Source: Planococcus citri
Taxonomy: Eukaryota > Arthropoda > Insecta > Hemiptera > Pseudococcidae
Direction of reading: 5' to 3'
Assembly: GCF_950023065.1 (NCBI RefSeq)
Contig: NC_088678.1
Span: forward strand, 27,022,580-27,086,579
Length of the DNA stretch: 64,000 nucleotides
Shown here: positions 11,300 to 24,340 of the stretch, piece after piece
How positions within the stretch are numbered: the first letter of the stretch is position 1
Layout of the letters: each line of letters starts with the position of its first letter
Notes under the pieces: model-generated
The model's input: only the letters and a program-made list of their open reading frames with translations
The model's database searches: none
Told to the model about the DNA's origin: nothing
Translations under genes and position numbers: made by a program

Positions 11300-13860
11300 T
11301 CGATTCGGAGGATCAAAAATATAACACAAATCAAATTTCATCTTTCTTCATTTACACGTTTGCAATCAATGATTATTTCGTTTTCACATTACATATTTGA
11401 TGCATTTCAAAAACTGGAATCTTAGAAAATTCACTGGAGGCTCCGGAATATTTCAAAACCGTTTACCAACTTTCTAGATTGATTTGATGAAATTTTGATT
11501 TTCCTCATTTTTGGCTTTTGGAATTTTCAAGTATTCGCCAAAAATCCAAGTGTCTTGAATTTTAATTATTAGTAATGTATTTTGGAGTTCTCTCTATCTC
11601 GTCTCCTTTGTCTAGTTCAACATTTTTTTAGCTGGTTAGTACACTGCTCTGCATGACTTGTTAGTGACCCATTTTCGAGCAGTTTATGAATTGATGAGGT
11701 ATCCCTCAACTACTTATTACATTTAGGATCATATTCGAAATTGAAATTTTTTATCATGTTTTGAGGGTCAGCCTAGTTGAATGAAGCATCATTTTGATCG
11801 TTTTCACAAAAAATTGTGATGTTTTTTTCCGTGATAGAAACAAAACAGATTTACCTACCTTTTTTTGATTCTTTCGATCGATTTTGGTACAAATTTTCAA
11901 AATATATTTTGTGCTGGTTCATATCCTAAAACTACACTTTTTTGTAGTGGTTATTTTTGAAGGAAAGAAAAAATTGCTAAAAAGATTGATTTTGAAAATA
12001 TGTATGTGTCCGAATCTAATTTCATGCTGACTTCTGACCCTATTGAGTTTTTTTTTTTTTTTTTTTTTTTTGGAAGCCAGTGTTCAAAAATCTTCCGGAG
12101 GCTCAAAAATGGCTCGAAATCGCCACTAATTGACTTTGAAGATCGAAAGTAGGATGTAAACAAAATTTCAGTCTTCTACATTAAATTGATCAAAATTATT
12201 ATTTTTTTCATGAGAAATGGGTCTTTAAAATTTTGAAAATTCGCCAGTAATCAGGAAATGAATTTCAGCAGGCGGTACAATAAATTTGTGATAGAAATAT
12301 GCGCAATCAAAGACTGTGAATTGGTGGGGGTGGATTAATAACCTACTGCCTAATTTGTTGTATCAATTGTATTACTGTCTCAATAATTGTATAACTGTCT
12401 CATTTTCGATACAGAATTAATTTTTTTTGAATAAAATGTGATAGGTCAGTTTAATTTGAGTTGAACAATTTGAAATTTTTCAAAAAAAATTCTCGCCAAA
12501 AAATGAAGAAAATGAAAATTTTACGTAGAACATACCTACTTACAATTTCTAATCTCCTTTTTTGGTATCTAATTCGAATACAAAACGATGTGCATCTCCG
12601 ATTGTTTCACTATGTAGATATAGAAACATCCTAAACTGACTACGAATTTGTAGTATAGTTTGCCTAGTCGTTGAATGAAAGGCATTCATTGTTTCTACTT
12701 TGAAACCGGCTGTAGAGTATGTAAGTACATACGTGTAGGTACTAATGTGCTCGAGTTGGTGTTAAAATGTGGTGCAATGAATCTTTTCAATTTTCAAGGT
12801 GATGTTTGCGTAATTTTTCTACATACTTTCATATGAAGCCTTGGGGCAATGAAAGCATGCTACGTATGTACGTACAATACAGGCATCTGAAGTATTTTTT
12901 AATAGCCTCAGACTACGAACAAATTAATGACAAAGGCTTATTTATATCAAAGATGAAAAATATTTATTCGATTCGATGTGAAATTATTATCAACTAAATG
13001 CAACATTTTTTACAACACAAATAAATAAATAGGTAAATAAATAAATTACAAATCATAAATAAAATTTTCAATAAATAAATTATTTCACAAAACATTTTGA
13101 AAAAAGTGAACCCAGACAGGTAATTTGGTTTTTTGCTGTATCAGAGCTATTGAAAGTATCTTCCCATTAGTAAAACGAATGCTAATGCGATAACTGATAA
13201 ATTCCGATTAATAATAGATGTTGGGAATGCACCACTATCTGCCATACTCCTATAACAAAATTAAAATTTTGAATTACTGGAAGTCGATTTCGATTCAATA
13301 TTACCCTAATGTAGGTAGGTAACTATATTTTTTTTATTCATCTCCAATGTTTTAATCGTTGTTTTCAATTTCACAATATGAATATGTATTGAAAACGTGA
13401 TCACATTTTTAAGCCTGTATTATTTTTATTCGTTTTCGCGAATAACGAAATTTTTGCTGCGACGTAGGCATACCTACCATAATAATATTCCCATATAAAG
13501 AAAACCATAATTTTAATAAAAAGTCATTTCACCTCAGCTGGTTCCATCAATGAATGCATTCGAATTGATTTGCAACCACATCACTAAGCAGAAGAGAAAA
13601 CACATGTAGGTAAATCATAAAATTTGAAATCAATGGACCTTTTTTTTCAGAAAAGAGATGAAATGATGAAATGAGAATTGAATTTTTGAGCAAATGAAAT
13701 GTAATTCATGCATTAAAAAAAAAAAATTGCGAATAAATAAGATGAAGTAGATAGGTACAAAACAAAGTCATGAGTATAGGTATAAATTAAAGACGAATAA
13801 ATTAAAATTCAAACAAAACATAATATTGGCAGTTGACGAGTAAAATTAGCAAAATTATAT
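11300..13860. other. Region downstream of SOD, no gene recognised
   Basis: Contains a run of more than 20 T at about 12050-12072, a fragment of the CTGGAGGCTCC repeat family (11420-11550), and AT-rich 'aaataaataaat' low complexity (13015-13090). The SOD mRNA end must lie in the last few hundred bases before 13861. I could not pick one clear AATAAA on the minus strand; an ATTAAA-type signal is possible near 13511. Confidence 0.4.
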
Positions 13861-14118
13861 TTACAGTGTGCCGATAACTCCGCAAGCCAGACGACCGCCA
13901 GCATGTCCAGTAGTTAAACTGTCAGTTTCACCTCCACGTCCTAGATCATCTCTATCAGCGTGAACTACAACAGCACGTCCCAAAATGTTTCTTTTGGTAT
14001 TGATCAACGAAATACGTTCATCGGTGTAGTTGAAAACGGCGACTCCTAGATCGTTAGCTTCGATGTTACCCAAATCACCGACGTGTCTTTCTTTATCTGA
14101 AGGGGAACCGTGGTTTTT
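13861..14118 (-). CDS. Cu/Zn SOD, coding exon 3 (C-terminal 85 aa)
   Basis: Opens after a T-rich CAG acceptor at 14119-14121 with KNHGSPSDKERHVGDLGN, which carries zinc ligands His92, His101 and Asp104. It ends with CGVIGTL and a TAA at 13861-13863. Holds copper ligand His142 in VVVHADRDDLG, the electrostatic-loop glycines, Arg165 and Cys168. The frame joins exon 2 at ..NPDK/KNHG.., exactly as in the family. Confidence 0.94.
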   Translation of the reverse strand, partial: KNHGSPSDKERHVGDLGNIEANDLGVAVFNYTDERISLINTKRNILGRAVVVHADRDDLGRGGETDSLTTGHAGGRLACGVIGTL

Positions 14119-17100
14119 CTGAAAAAAAAATTGAAATAAAGTAATAAATAAGGTAAATTGAACTGAACTAATTTGCTATGATGACAATTTAGAGTGTACC
14201 CATTCTACCTTATTTAAGTATACTGGATGAAAATATTTTTTCCAATTTTTTTCGCTCCCACCTCCTGAAGTGATCCCTCAGGTGAGAAAATCACGTCATG
14301 AAATTTTCAGTCAATTGGTGAAAAATAAATGCTTACTTACTGTCGACAAGCCTCCCAATTTTACATATTAATCATGCAAATAAAATCGAAACAGGAGTAA
14401 CGACCCTATATTTTTACCCCCCTAAGGACATATCTTGAAATTTCTTTTGACCTAATGAAGCTAAAGAAAAACTGAAAAGCGCATTGAAATCAGCGAACAT
14501 TCGTTGACAAGATTCAGTGTTTGCCAAAAGTTAATTTCATTAGGTTCGCCAAAAAAAAATATTTTTTGCAAAAAAACGAGTTCGCAATTGTTTTACCCCC
14601 GTTCGCTATTTCGTTTACCGCCATTCGCTATTTTTTTTTTACCCCTCAATTTTTGCTGTGTTTTCAATTTTGTACAAGTAACAACATAATTCAACGTTTC
14701 CTAACAAATTATTAATTAACCACGCCAAAAAGTGCCCTTTTCGTTATCATCTGTGTATTCATTGCTTGAAAACATAATTGAAAAAAAAAACTGAGAATTT
14801 ATAAAGATTATTTGAGCAAATTTTCAACAAAAAAATTCAATACACGTATTTTTGGACTTTAAAATTCCTGGGCCACCAGATGAACGCATTGTTTTTCACA
14901 AGAAATTATTTTTTGCGGATATAGGTGGTGAAAAATTGCTGTGAAAGTTCCTGCTCCAATTTTCTGTTTTCATGTTACTGCTATACCTACCTACTTATAA
15001 GGTCTTCTATTGATGTAATCAACTGTAGCAAGTGTTTTTCGGACAATATTATTTACAGAAGTTCAGAACCGTACATTTAAATACTTCCCCAAAAATGAAT
15101 AAAATTTATATCACGCCTTTAAACGGTCGTCAGAGAGCAAAAATTCTGAAAATTGAGGGGGGTAAAAAAATTAGAGAATAAAAATTAATATGGATTTTCT
15201 ATTTTTTTACCCGGTAAAAAAAATAGAAAACTGGGCTTGAATCGTTCCTATTTTTTTACCCCCTCTAAAAAATTTTAGAAAACAAAATCGACCAAAACTC
15301 ACATCACATTTTTCAAAGTCTCCTGAACCATGAACATTGAATGGAAAAGGCAGCTTTTCAAGGGCACTGTGTTCCAGAAGAAGCACAAAACATGTTAATA
15401 TGGTTTTCGAATCGATTCATGACTTTGGTGGCTTATTTTTCAGAAAATTCTTGGGGGGTAAAAAAAACTGGGCCGTTACCCCTATCTATAGATCAAGGGT
15501 TTTAGAATATTGTGAACGTGCTGCTGAACTCGTACACCAATTTCAACCCCCCCCCTCCCCATTTACACCCATGAAGTCAATTTTCATGAATTTTTCGCAT
15601 TTCTGGTATTTTTGAAAATTCAACAGAATTTTGCTCAAATTCAGTATTTAGACGTGAAGGACGAAGGTGTTCGAGTGGGGATGACCTTGTCCAAAATTCA
15701 GGGAACTGGGTGGCTGCCTTTTCAGCGTTACGGTTATCAAGCCTTGCTTAGTTTCAACTTCTGCATAAAATGAGAAAAAAATTTGCTATTTTATCAAAAT
15801 TGTCATAAAGGCTCATTTACTTAATGCTGAAAGTTGTCATTTTTTCCGCAAAAGTATCAATTCTCCCCCCCCCCCTCCTTCTTAAATTGCCAAACAGCTT
15901 ATTGTTTTTTTTGCCAGAAATTGCCAAAAATTCTCTCTTCTTCGAAAATAGCCGAAAATGTTCGCTTTCTACCAAAATGGCTAAAAAGTGTAGTTTTTTG
16001 GAAAATGATTCAAAAGTTATCCAGAAATCTCCCTTTCTGACTGAAAATTAGATATTTGCGCGATCAAAAGCTGTAAATTAGTGAGGTGGATTAATAACTT
16101 ACTGCCTGATTTGAAATTGAATGCGCGTACGAATTTCATACCGTCATTCAGTATCTTCACTTCGGAATTAATTTTTTTTTTCGAGAAAAGGTGATAACTC
16201 GAGTTTAATTATTTTTTCAAGAATTGTACAAAAGTCTAGCTTTATTGCTAAAAATTATAAAAAATTCTCGTTTTCAGAAATGTCGTTTTTTTGCAAAAGA
16301 TGCAAAAATTGTCTAAAAGTCTTGCTTTTTTGACAGAAATTGCAAAAATGATCATCTGTATGCCAATAATTTTACCTATGTAAAGTTCGTGCTGTTTGCC
16401 TAAGTTGTCAAAGTGTTGCTTCTAGACAAAAATTTTTGTTTTTTAGCAAAATTTGAACGAAGTCTCATTTTTTTTGTTCATGAATTACCCAAAAGTACCT
16501 ATTGTTTTTTGGCCAGAAATTGTTAAAACGTATCGTTTTTTTGTCACGCCGGGTCAACTTTTTTCTTAAAGGGGGAGTCCTAAGGAACATTTCTAGCCCT
16601 TGACTCAAAAAAAAAGTGGCCCTACTTACAAAATGGCGGCCATTTTGATTGACAGGTCAGCCGAAATCGCAGATTTTGCGTTCCAACATAGGACTTGCAC
16701 AAAATTTTTCAAACCGTACAATGGTAGATCGAAAGATGAAGCAACAATTTATCACCTGTCAAAATTTCAATTGCTCAAATGCGTTTTTCGATTTTTGGTG
16801 AATTTTTGAAAATCAAATTTAGGCCAAAAATGAGGGAAAAAATCAAAATGTTATCAAATTGACCAAGAAAGCTGAAATTTGGGGTACACCCTATTATCTA
16901 CATGCCAAATCGATTGAAAACTGTTTCAAACCGTTTTGAGCAGTTCTGGAGCCTCCAGAGCAGATTTTTCAAACTCGAAATTCCCACAAAATTTTATCAA
17001 ATGGAGTTGGATAGCCGAAATTTACTCTGCAAACTAATTTCAATGCGCTACGAAGTCAACTGCAGGGAGATTTCAAGTCGTTTTAGAGTATCCAGCAATT

Positions 17101-20100
17101 TTTTGAGCAGTTCTGGAGCCTCCAGCAGATTTTTAGAACTCGAAATTCCCACAAAATTTCACCAAAATGGAGTTGGAAAGCTGACATTTATCCTGCAAAC
17201 TAATTTCAATGCGCTACGAAGCATTGCAGGTGCATTTCAAGTCGTCTTGGAGCCTCCAGCAACTTTTCGAGCTTCAAAATCATTTGAAACCACCATGTAG
17301 TCGACTTCATATCGTATTGAAATTAGTTTGCGAAGTAAATTTTAGCTTGCCAACTCCATTTGTGAAAATGTTGCGGGAATTTCAAGTTTCAAAAATCTAC
17401 TGGAGGCTCCAGTAATTTTCAAAAAGTCGGTGGAAGCTCCAAAATGATTTGAACCCACCAGAAGTCGTCTTCAGAGGGTGTTAAAATTGGAGTGTAGAGT
17501 AAATTTCAGCTTTCCATCTCCATATTTGATGAAATTTTGTGAAAATTTAAAGTTTCAAAAATCTGATGGAGGCTCCAGGAATTTTCAAAAAAAAACGCCG
17601 GAGGCTCCAAAATGACTTGAAATTCACCTGCAGTACTTTGTAGCGCATTGAAATTAGTTTGCTGAATAAATTTCAGCTATCCAACTGCATTTTGGTGAAA
17701 TTTTGTGAGAATTTCGAGTTTCAAAAATCTGCTGGAGGCTCCAGAACTTCTCAAAACAGTTTGAAACAGTTTCCAATTGATTTGGCATGTCAAAAATAGG
17801 ATATATCCCAAATTTCAGCTTTCTTGGTCAATTTGGTAAAATTTTGATTTTTTCCCTCATTTTTGGCCTAAATTTGATTTTCAAATATTCACCAAAAATT
17901 GAAATTTCCTGTTGTTTTAAGTCAATTTTATCTACATCAACTAATGTTTTATTCACGTTTTTTTGTCTTTTTAGTATTACTTTTTTTTTTTGGACAAAAA
18001 AAAACTTGAGGACGAACCCAGAAAAATTGACATATTTAGTTCAAGTGCCCCCCTCCATTTCTAAGAATAATTGGATGCTGAAACAAGTTCTATTATCGAG
18101 ATTTTTTCTGTCATTCGAAAGGGTTCTACGCAGAAATGGAAATTTTTCAAAAGATTTGTACAATCATCACTTTAAATTTTTTTTCAGTCATTTTTGGGGG
18201 TTTTATGTACAAGTCGATCAACATTTTTTGTGACACCTGGGAAGGTTTTTTTTTTGAAAAGGGGGTTATTTAGAAGAACTCATACATACAGAAATCAAAA
18301 ATTTCAAAAAATTTCTTCAAAGATCAATAATTTTTAGTGTTTTTAAAAATTTTTCCAACTGCGAGGGGTCTCATGTGGTCTTATTAAAAGGGTTATGTTG
18401 AAGAATCCAGACGCTAAAATGAGAAATTTTATTTAAAATTTTATTGCGATTTTGATCAATTACCTTTTTTTTTTTCAATTCCCAAATTTGGGATGCTTTA
18501 TCTTAATAAAAGACCAGTACAGCTTGAAGGATGGGGAAAGTTTTCTCTCAAAGAAAATATTATTTAGAAAAATTTCAACGCCGAGACGAAAAATTTTCTG
18601 GATAAATTACATTTTAAAATTTTTTCACGTTTTTCAAAAATAGAAAAATTGGAAAATCCAAACCTTACAAAATAAGGTAAGTACATTGTAAACAGCATTT
18701 ATCTATCTTATTGATAAAGATTATAGAAGTGTTAGGTTATCAGCTTTATTTTCATCTGCTACATTATTCCAATACGTACTGATGAAAAAAAAAATCAGCA
18801 CAATCCCCCACCTGCCCAATGCCCATTCATCTGGTTATTTTTCTTTCGATCGTTATATAAGATGCAGATAAGAAAAAAACCCAGGTAACTTTTCTTAGAG
18901 CGAAACATCGCCATTGGCGAATTGAGGTCAAACTTCAGACAACATACGTTTACGTACACAGACGACTAGTTTCATCATAATAAATAAAATTTCAAAAAAT
19001 AGTGTAAATGAAGATTTAAATGCACGATAATATCCTAGAGGGAGATCTGTAACGTCGTCGTTATAAAAACTGGTTTCATTAAATATTGATTTTTCTTTCT
19101 CGCAATCTTTATAATCGGAAGATGCATAATCCGCGTATATGCAAAAATTATCGAAGAAAATGAAAAATAATCATGGGAATTCCTATGTTAGGAAGTACTT
19201 GCGTTTATTTTTCAAAAAAATCCTTGTTACCGTTGACAGTTCTATAGGCGCTTTTTAAACCCAAGACCCTGAATGGTAGATAATTGAAGTACTTATTCGC
19301 GGTTCATTCTACCTTCAGGATGATTGAACAAGCTATAAGCATACAAGGTGAGTGTACCGACAATATTGATAGGTACAGGTAGGTCATAGGTACATATTAA
19401 AGGTACACTATATGTACATATATCTCATACGTACTTTGTCGGGATTGAAGTGGCCTCCTGTTGAAACGCAGCCATTACTTAGATCACCTTTTTCATGAAT
19501 ATGAAATCCGTGATGTCCTTTACTAAGACCAGCAATGGTTCCGCTAATCAATACTCCGCTTCTGGTTTGAGTAAAAGTAATGTTTCCTTTGATACCGTCA
19601 CTTCCAACGCTTCTCACCACAGCTATGGCTTTTCTTTCTTGCTGCAAAGAAAGCACATACATAGGTAAATGAAATTAGGCGTGTTTATCAATGAAAATGA
19701 ATGAAACCGGTTCTGGTTTAATTAGAAATTCGACAATTCAATGATAGATTGTATGTAGTATTCGTCGAAGCAGCGAATTTTATCGCACGAAATGTGCTCA
19801 GATTCCTCCCAGCTAAGTCCACCTAAATTACCTTGACATATTTGTGTATTTAATATTCAGTTTTCGTGTTTTGCACACGGAACCATTTAGTATATTATCT
19901 CTATTATGGAGGTATTATATGTAGATTAGGTGTACCTATAGATCGGTATTTTTAAACGCTTCGGATTAGAAAATTGCAATCTTAATTTATTGAAATTGTC
20001 TTGAAAGCTAATGAATATAAATAAAATTAAAATTATAGTCAGATAAATAGTGTTAAGTACCTGAGCTGTCACTGTGATGAATACCAATGCACATGAAAAC

Positions 20101-20120
20101 AATACCGACGAAATATACAT
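13861..20120 (-). CDS. Extracellular Cu/Zn superoxide dismutase (whole gene, 3 coding exons)
   Basis: Converts superoxide to hydrogen peroxide and oxygen. Joining exons 20061-20120, 19435-19641 and 13861-14118 (all phase 0, GT..AG introns) gives 174 aa, a usual length for a secreted form. Residues 1-20 are a hydrophobic signal peptide, so the enzyme should act outside the cell, like insect Sod3. Copper ligands His67, His69, His84 and His142 and zinc ligands His84, His92, His101 and Asp104 are all present, as are the disulfide cysteines Cys78 and Cys168 and the active-site Arg165 (assigned by family alignment). Introns are 419 bp and 5316 bp; the large one holds foldback repeats. A poly-T tract and AG at 20128-20129 imply a further 5' untranslated exon upstream. 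Nothing is broken; it is very probably functional. Confidence 0.93.
14119..19434 (-). other. Large SOD intron (5.3 kb), repeat-filled
   Basis: Runs from a GTACGT donor to a poly-T/CAG acceptor. Contains repeated 'ttttttaccccc' phrases (14410-14650 and 15160-15260), C-rich tracts near 15548 and 15866, the foldback at 16790-17900, and AT-rich filler. A TATATAAG string at about 18855 on the plus strand is not tied to any gene. I see no exon in it. Confidence 0.7.
16790..17900. repeat. Foldback of CTGGAGGCTCCAG-family repeat inside the SOD intron
   Basis: The left arm 'tttttggtgaatttttgaaaatcaaatttaggcc' (from 16792) reappears in reverse complement at the right end ('ggcctaaatttgattttcaaatattcacc', to about 17895). 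Each arm continues through 'aagctgaaatttggg', 'atgccaaatcgattg', 'gtttcaaac' and repeated CTGGAGCCTCCAG boxes. Inside, a unit of about 170 bp with 'ggagttgga' and 'aactaatttcaatgcgctacgaag' is repeated. Partial copies lie near 53830-54240 and 59140-59540, with traces near 11420 and 33370-33850. Confidence 0.75.
19435..19641 (-). CDS. Cu/Zn SOD, coding exon 2 (69 aa)
   Basis: Preceded by TTTGCAG and followed by a GTACGT donor, phase 0 on both sides. Encodes residues 21-89, from QERKAIAVVRS to GGHFNPDK. It includes the HGFHIHE motif with copper ligands His67 and His69, Cys78 in NGCVS, and the bridging His84. Confidence 0.94.
20061..20120 (-). CDS. Cu/Zn SOD, coding exon 1 (signal peptide)
   Basis: Twenty codons starting at ATG (20118-20120) and ending in CAG before a GTACTT donor. 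The residues (MYISSVLFSCALVFITVTAQ) form a typical signal peptide with a likely cleavage near its end. The ATG lies 7 bases inside a putative exon that begins after AG at 20128-20129. Confidence 0.88.
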
Positions 20121-20565
20121 GATGAATCTATAAAAAAAAAATGATGGATTAACTCGATAAAAGCGCAGTGTGTTGTTAATAAATATAGGTATAAAGTTTT
20201 TAATTTAACTCGATGACAAATTATTCATCGTCATTTACTTACGTATACGTAAACGTAATTTAAACTAAGAAGGTATCTATTAATTTAACAACGTAGGTAG
20301 ATTAAAAAAATTAATCGGTAACTTTTTTGGGCACCAATGTTTTATTTAATCGTTACGTTCAAAACAATCCAATCGTCCGTAAACGAGGGTAATGAATACC
20401 TAAATAACTGAAAATTACGTAATAAAATTTGCATTAGTGTGTACGTATGTGTCACTTTTGTTTTCATGATGAAAGAGTAGGTGAGTATAGTTGTTTCTAC
20501 GAAAATGATTTATTCGTCGAAGAAATTGAATTTTAAAAAAACACTAACAAGGGGCCTTATCGAGG
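20121..20565. other. Region upstream of SOD
   Basis: Holds the poly-pyrimidine acceptor (20128-20140) for an upstream untranslated exon of SOD. That exon and the promoter were not located. AT-rich unique-looking DNA with no other gene. Confidence 0.4.
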
Positions 20566-23500
20566 ATGGTTGGCTCAAATTTGAACGGGACCGAGATTTT
20601 TGGAAAGAACGTCGTCTGAAACCACTATAATCGAAATTTCAGCTGCCCAAGTTGACTATTCGATTTTTGGCGAATTTTTGCAATTTCAAAATTTCCTTGG
20701 TTAGGCGATTTATGGTTTTTTTTTTTTTTGGAAAAAAATCAAGATTTGTTCATTAAAAATGATGAAAAATATCCCTGAAACTTACTGTGACCCCCCCCCC
20801 CCCTTCATCTGAATCTCACACTTTCACCCTTTCGAGCGATTTTGGAGCCTCCATTGGGATTTTCGATCGCTCCAGAATTTCAATTCGTTGAAAAAGTCGA
20901 GTATAACCTACAGCTCAATTTTGAGATCACCTTGCTGATTTCCTCGCCTTGTGGAGGAATTCCAAAATGCTGAAGAAATCGAAACTCGAGCTGGAGACTC
21001 CAGAATGACTCGAAATTATGACATTATTCTAATTCGAGCGGTTGGTTTTAGGCAAAAAACAGCGATTTGTGTGCATTTCAAAAATTTTCTTGCAATCAGG
21101 AAACTTTTGATTTTCATACTTTTTTCTTTAAGAGACCTTGATCTATGATCTTCAATAAATCACTTGAGACGCCTGAAAATTCACCCAAATTTGGATAAAG
21201 TCATTAACAGGTCGAGTATAAACCAAAACTCGGTCTATTAGCTTCCCAAAGTTAATTTCTATGCCTTCTGGAGAAATTTCAAAAGTGTGGAGGAATCGAA
21301 AATCACACTGGTGGCCCCAGAATGACTCGAAACATGTGAAATTTGGATTGAGAGGTGGGGGGGGGTGATATCACTTTCAAAATAATTTTTCATAATTTTT
21401 ACTGATTATTTTTCATTCTTTTGAAAAAACCCAGTTCACCGTTTAGTCAATTTTGGGTTTTCCAAAATTCGCCAAAAAAAGGAAAAATCAACTTGGGGAG
21501 CTGAAATTTCGCTTATGGGGACTTTTGATCATGCTCTATCTAAGAATCGCGGTTCCGTTCAAATTAAGGGACCAGAACTCTAGTTAATGTTTGATTATTG
21601 ATTTCGAAGTGCGAATTTTAGGCGATTTATACTTTTTTTGAAGGGGAAGAAATTGGTAAAATGAACATTTGTTCGTTAAAAATGATGAAAAGTAGCTCAG
21701 ATACTGGTATTGAGCCCCTCCCCCCCTTATCCGAATCTCACACTTTTACATTTTCGAGCAACTTTTGGAGTCTAAAGCGTGATTTTCGATTACTCCAGAA
21801 TTTTAATTCGTTGAACGAGTCGAGTATCGGCTACAGCTCGATTTTTAGTTCCCCATTTTGATTTCTACACCTTGTGGAGAAATTTCAAAATGCTGGAGAA
21901 ATCCAAAATTCGACTGAAGGCTCCAGAATGACTCGAAATTGTGAAATTTGAATTCGAGCGGGGTTGGTTTTAGGCTAGAAACGGCGATTCGTGTGCATTT
22001 CAAAAATTTTCTTGCAATCAGATAATTTTTGATTTTTATACTTTTTCTCTCAATCGATCCTCTTCAATACCGACTCGAGCCGCCTGAAAATTCACCCAAA
22101 TGTGGATAAAATCATTAACAGGTCGAGTATAAGTCAAAACTCGATTTATATAGCTACTCGAGTCAATTCCCTAAGCCTTCTGGAGAAATTTAAAAACTGT
22201 GAAGGAATCGAAAATCACACATGGTGGCTCCAGAATGACTTGAAACATATGAAATTTGGTTTGAGGAGGGGGTGGGGGTGATATCACTATCAAAATAATT
22301 TTTCATAATTTTTTTGAAAAACGCCAAAACTGTTCAGTCAATTTTGAGTTGTCCAAAATTCGCCAAAAAAGAAAAAAAACAACTTGGGCAGCTGAAACTT
22401 CGGTGGGGGGGGGGGGGGGTTAGATCACGCTCTATCCAAGAATCTCGGTTCCGTTCAAATTAAGGGACCAGAACTCTAGTTATGGAAGTACGCCATGTTT
22501 GATTATTGATTATTCGATGTGTGAGTTTTAGGCGATTTATAGTTTTTGAAGAAGAAGAAAAAAAAATTGGTAAAATAAACATTTGTTCATTTAAAATGAT
22601 GAAAAGTAGTCCTGAAACTGGTATTGAGCCCCTCCCCCCTTATCCGAATCTCACACTTTTACATTTTCGAGCAACTTTGGAGTCTATAACGCAGTTATCG
22701 ATTACTCCAGAATTTTAATTCGTTGAACGAGTCGAGTATAGGCTACAACTCGATTTTTAGTTCCCCATTTTGATTTCTACACCTTGTGGAGAAATTTCAA
22801 AATGCTGGAGAAATCCAAAATTCGACTGAAGGCTCCAGAATGACTCGAAATTGTGAAATTAGAATTCGAGCGGTTGGTTTTAGGCTAGAAACGGCGATTC
22901 GTATGCATTTCAGAAATTTTCTTGCAATCAGGAAATTTTTGATTTTTATACTTTTTTCTTTAAATATTTTTCTTCAATGCGACTTGAGCCGCCTGAAAAT
23001 TCACCCAAATGTGGATAAAATCATTATCAGGTCGTGTATAAGTCAAAACTCGATTTATAGCTACTCGAGTCAATTCCTAAGCCTTCTGGAGAAATTTCAG
23101 AATTGTGGTGGAATCGAAAATCACACTGGTGGTTCCAAAATGACTCGAAGCATGTGAAATTTGGTTGGGGGGGGGGGGGCGATATCAGTTTCAAAATGAC
23201 TTTCCATCATTTTTACTGATCATTTTTCATTTTTTTTAAACCATAAACTGTTCAGTCAATTTTGGGTTTTCATAAATTCGCCAAAAAAAAGAGGAAAAAT
23301 CAACTTGGAGAGCTGAAATTTCGCTTATGGGGGCTTTAGATCATGCTCTATCTGAGAATCGCGATTCCGTTCAAATTAAGGGACCAGAACTATAGTTATG
23401 AAAATACGCCATGTTTGATTATCGATTTCGAAGTGTGAGTTTTAGGCGATTTATGCTTTTTTTGAAAAAAAAAAACAAAAAACAAAATAAACATTTGCTC

Positions 23501-24340
23501 ATTGAAAATGATGGAAAGTAGCTCTGAAACTGCTATTGAGCCCCCCCCCCCCCTCATCCGAATCTCACACCAACAACAACAACAACAACACTTTTACATT
23601 TTCGCGCAATTTTAGAGTCTACAGCGAGATTTTCGATCGCTCCAGAATTTTAATTCGTTGAACGAGTCGAGTATAGGCTACAAATCGATTTTTAGCTCCT
23701 CATGTTGATTTCTACGCCTTGTGGAGAAATTTAAAAATCGCTCTGGGGGTTCCAGAATGACTCGAAATTGTGAAATTCGAATTCGAGCGGTTGATTGTAG
23801 GCTATAGAAACGACGATTTGTGTGCATTTCAAAAATTTTCTTGCAATCTGGGAACTGTTGATTTTTATGCTTTTTACCTTTTAAAATTCTTCTTTAAAAT
23901 ACCTTGCTCAAATGTGGTCATGGAAGTTATTAACAGGTTGAGTATAAGCCCAATTTCGGTTTATGGATACCCAAGTCAATTTTCTACCCCTTCTGGAGAA
24001 ATTTCAAAACTGTGGAGGTGTCGAAAATCACACTAATGGTTCTAGAATGACTCGAAACATGTAAAATTTGGATGGAGGCGATATCAGTTTCAAAATTATT
24101 TTTCATCATTAAAAATGATAAAATTGAATTTTTTTTTGAAAAACCCATAAACTAGGTATTATTTAGTCAATATTTTGGATTTTCAAAAATTCGTCAAAAA
24201 ATGGAAAAATCAGCTTGGGCTGCTAATACTTCGGCTATGGGAGTTTCAGATCATGCTCTTTCCCAAAATCGTTCAAATTAAGGGACCAGAACATTGGTTA
24301 TAGAAATACGCCATTTTTGATTATAGATTTCGAAGTTTTC
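20566..24340. repeat. Tandem array, about 4.1 units of a 914-bp repeat
   Basis: The anchor 'ggcgattta' falls at 20704, 21621, 22531 and 23445, giving periods of 917, 910 and 914. Every unit keeps the same order of landmarks: a run of C (about 20791, 21717, 22630 and 23540), 'atctcacacttt', 'ttaattcgttga', 'gtcgagtat', 'ccttgtggag', 'tccagaatgactcgaaa', 'ttttcttgcaatcag', 'gtggataaa' and, usually, a run of G, then 'aattaagggaccagaac'. Units differ by scattered substitutions and small indels. Frames inside (for example 22786-23157) are not conserved between units, so it is non-coding. Copy 23.5 kb carries an extra (CAA)n tract at about 23572-23591. Confidence 0.9.

Noticed and set aside
17787..18233. 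148-codon plus-strand frame, the second longest in the window
   Set aside because: It begins in the right arm of the foldback and is Phe/Leu-rich as expected from T-rich DNA; no motif, no splice context.
18850..18870. TATATAAG as a promoter on the plus strand
   Set aside because: No coding exon follows on that strand and it lies inside the SOD intron; chance is likely in AT-rich DNA.
22786..23157. 123-codon frame in the tandem array
   Set aside because: The matching positions in other units carry stops or shifts, so it is not conserved as protein.
20566..24340. CRISPR array
   Set aside because: Units are 914 bp with diverged interiors; no short repeat-spacer pattern and the DNA is eukaryotic.
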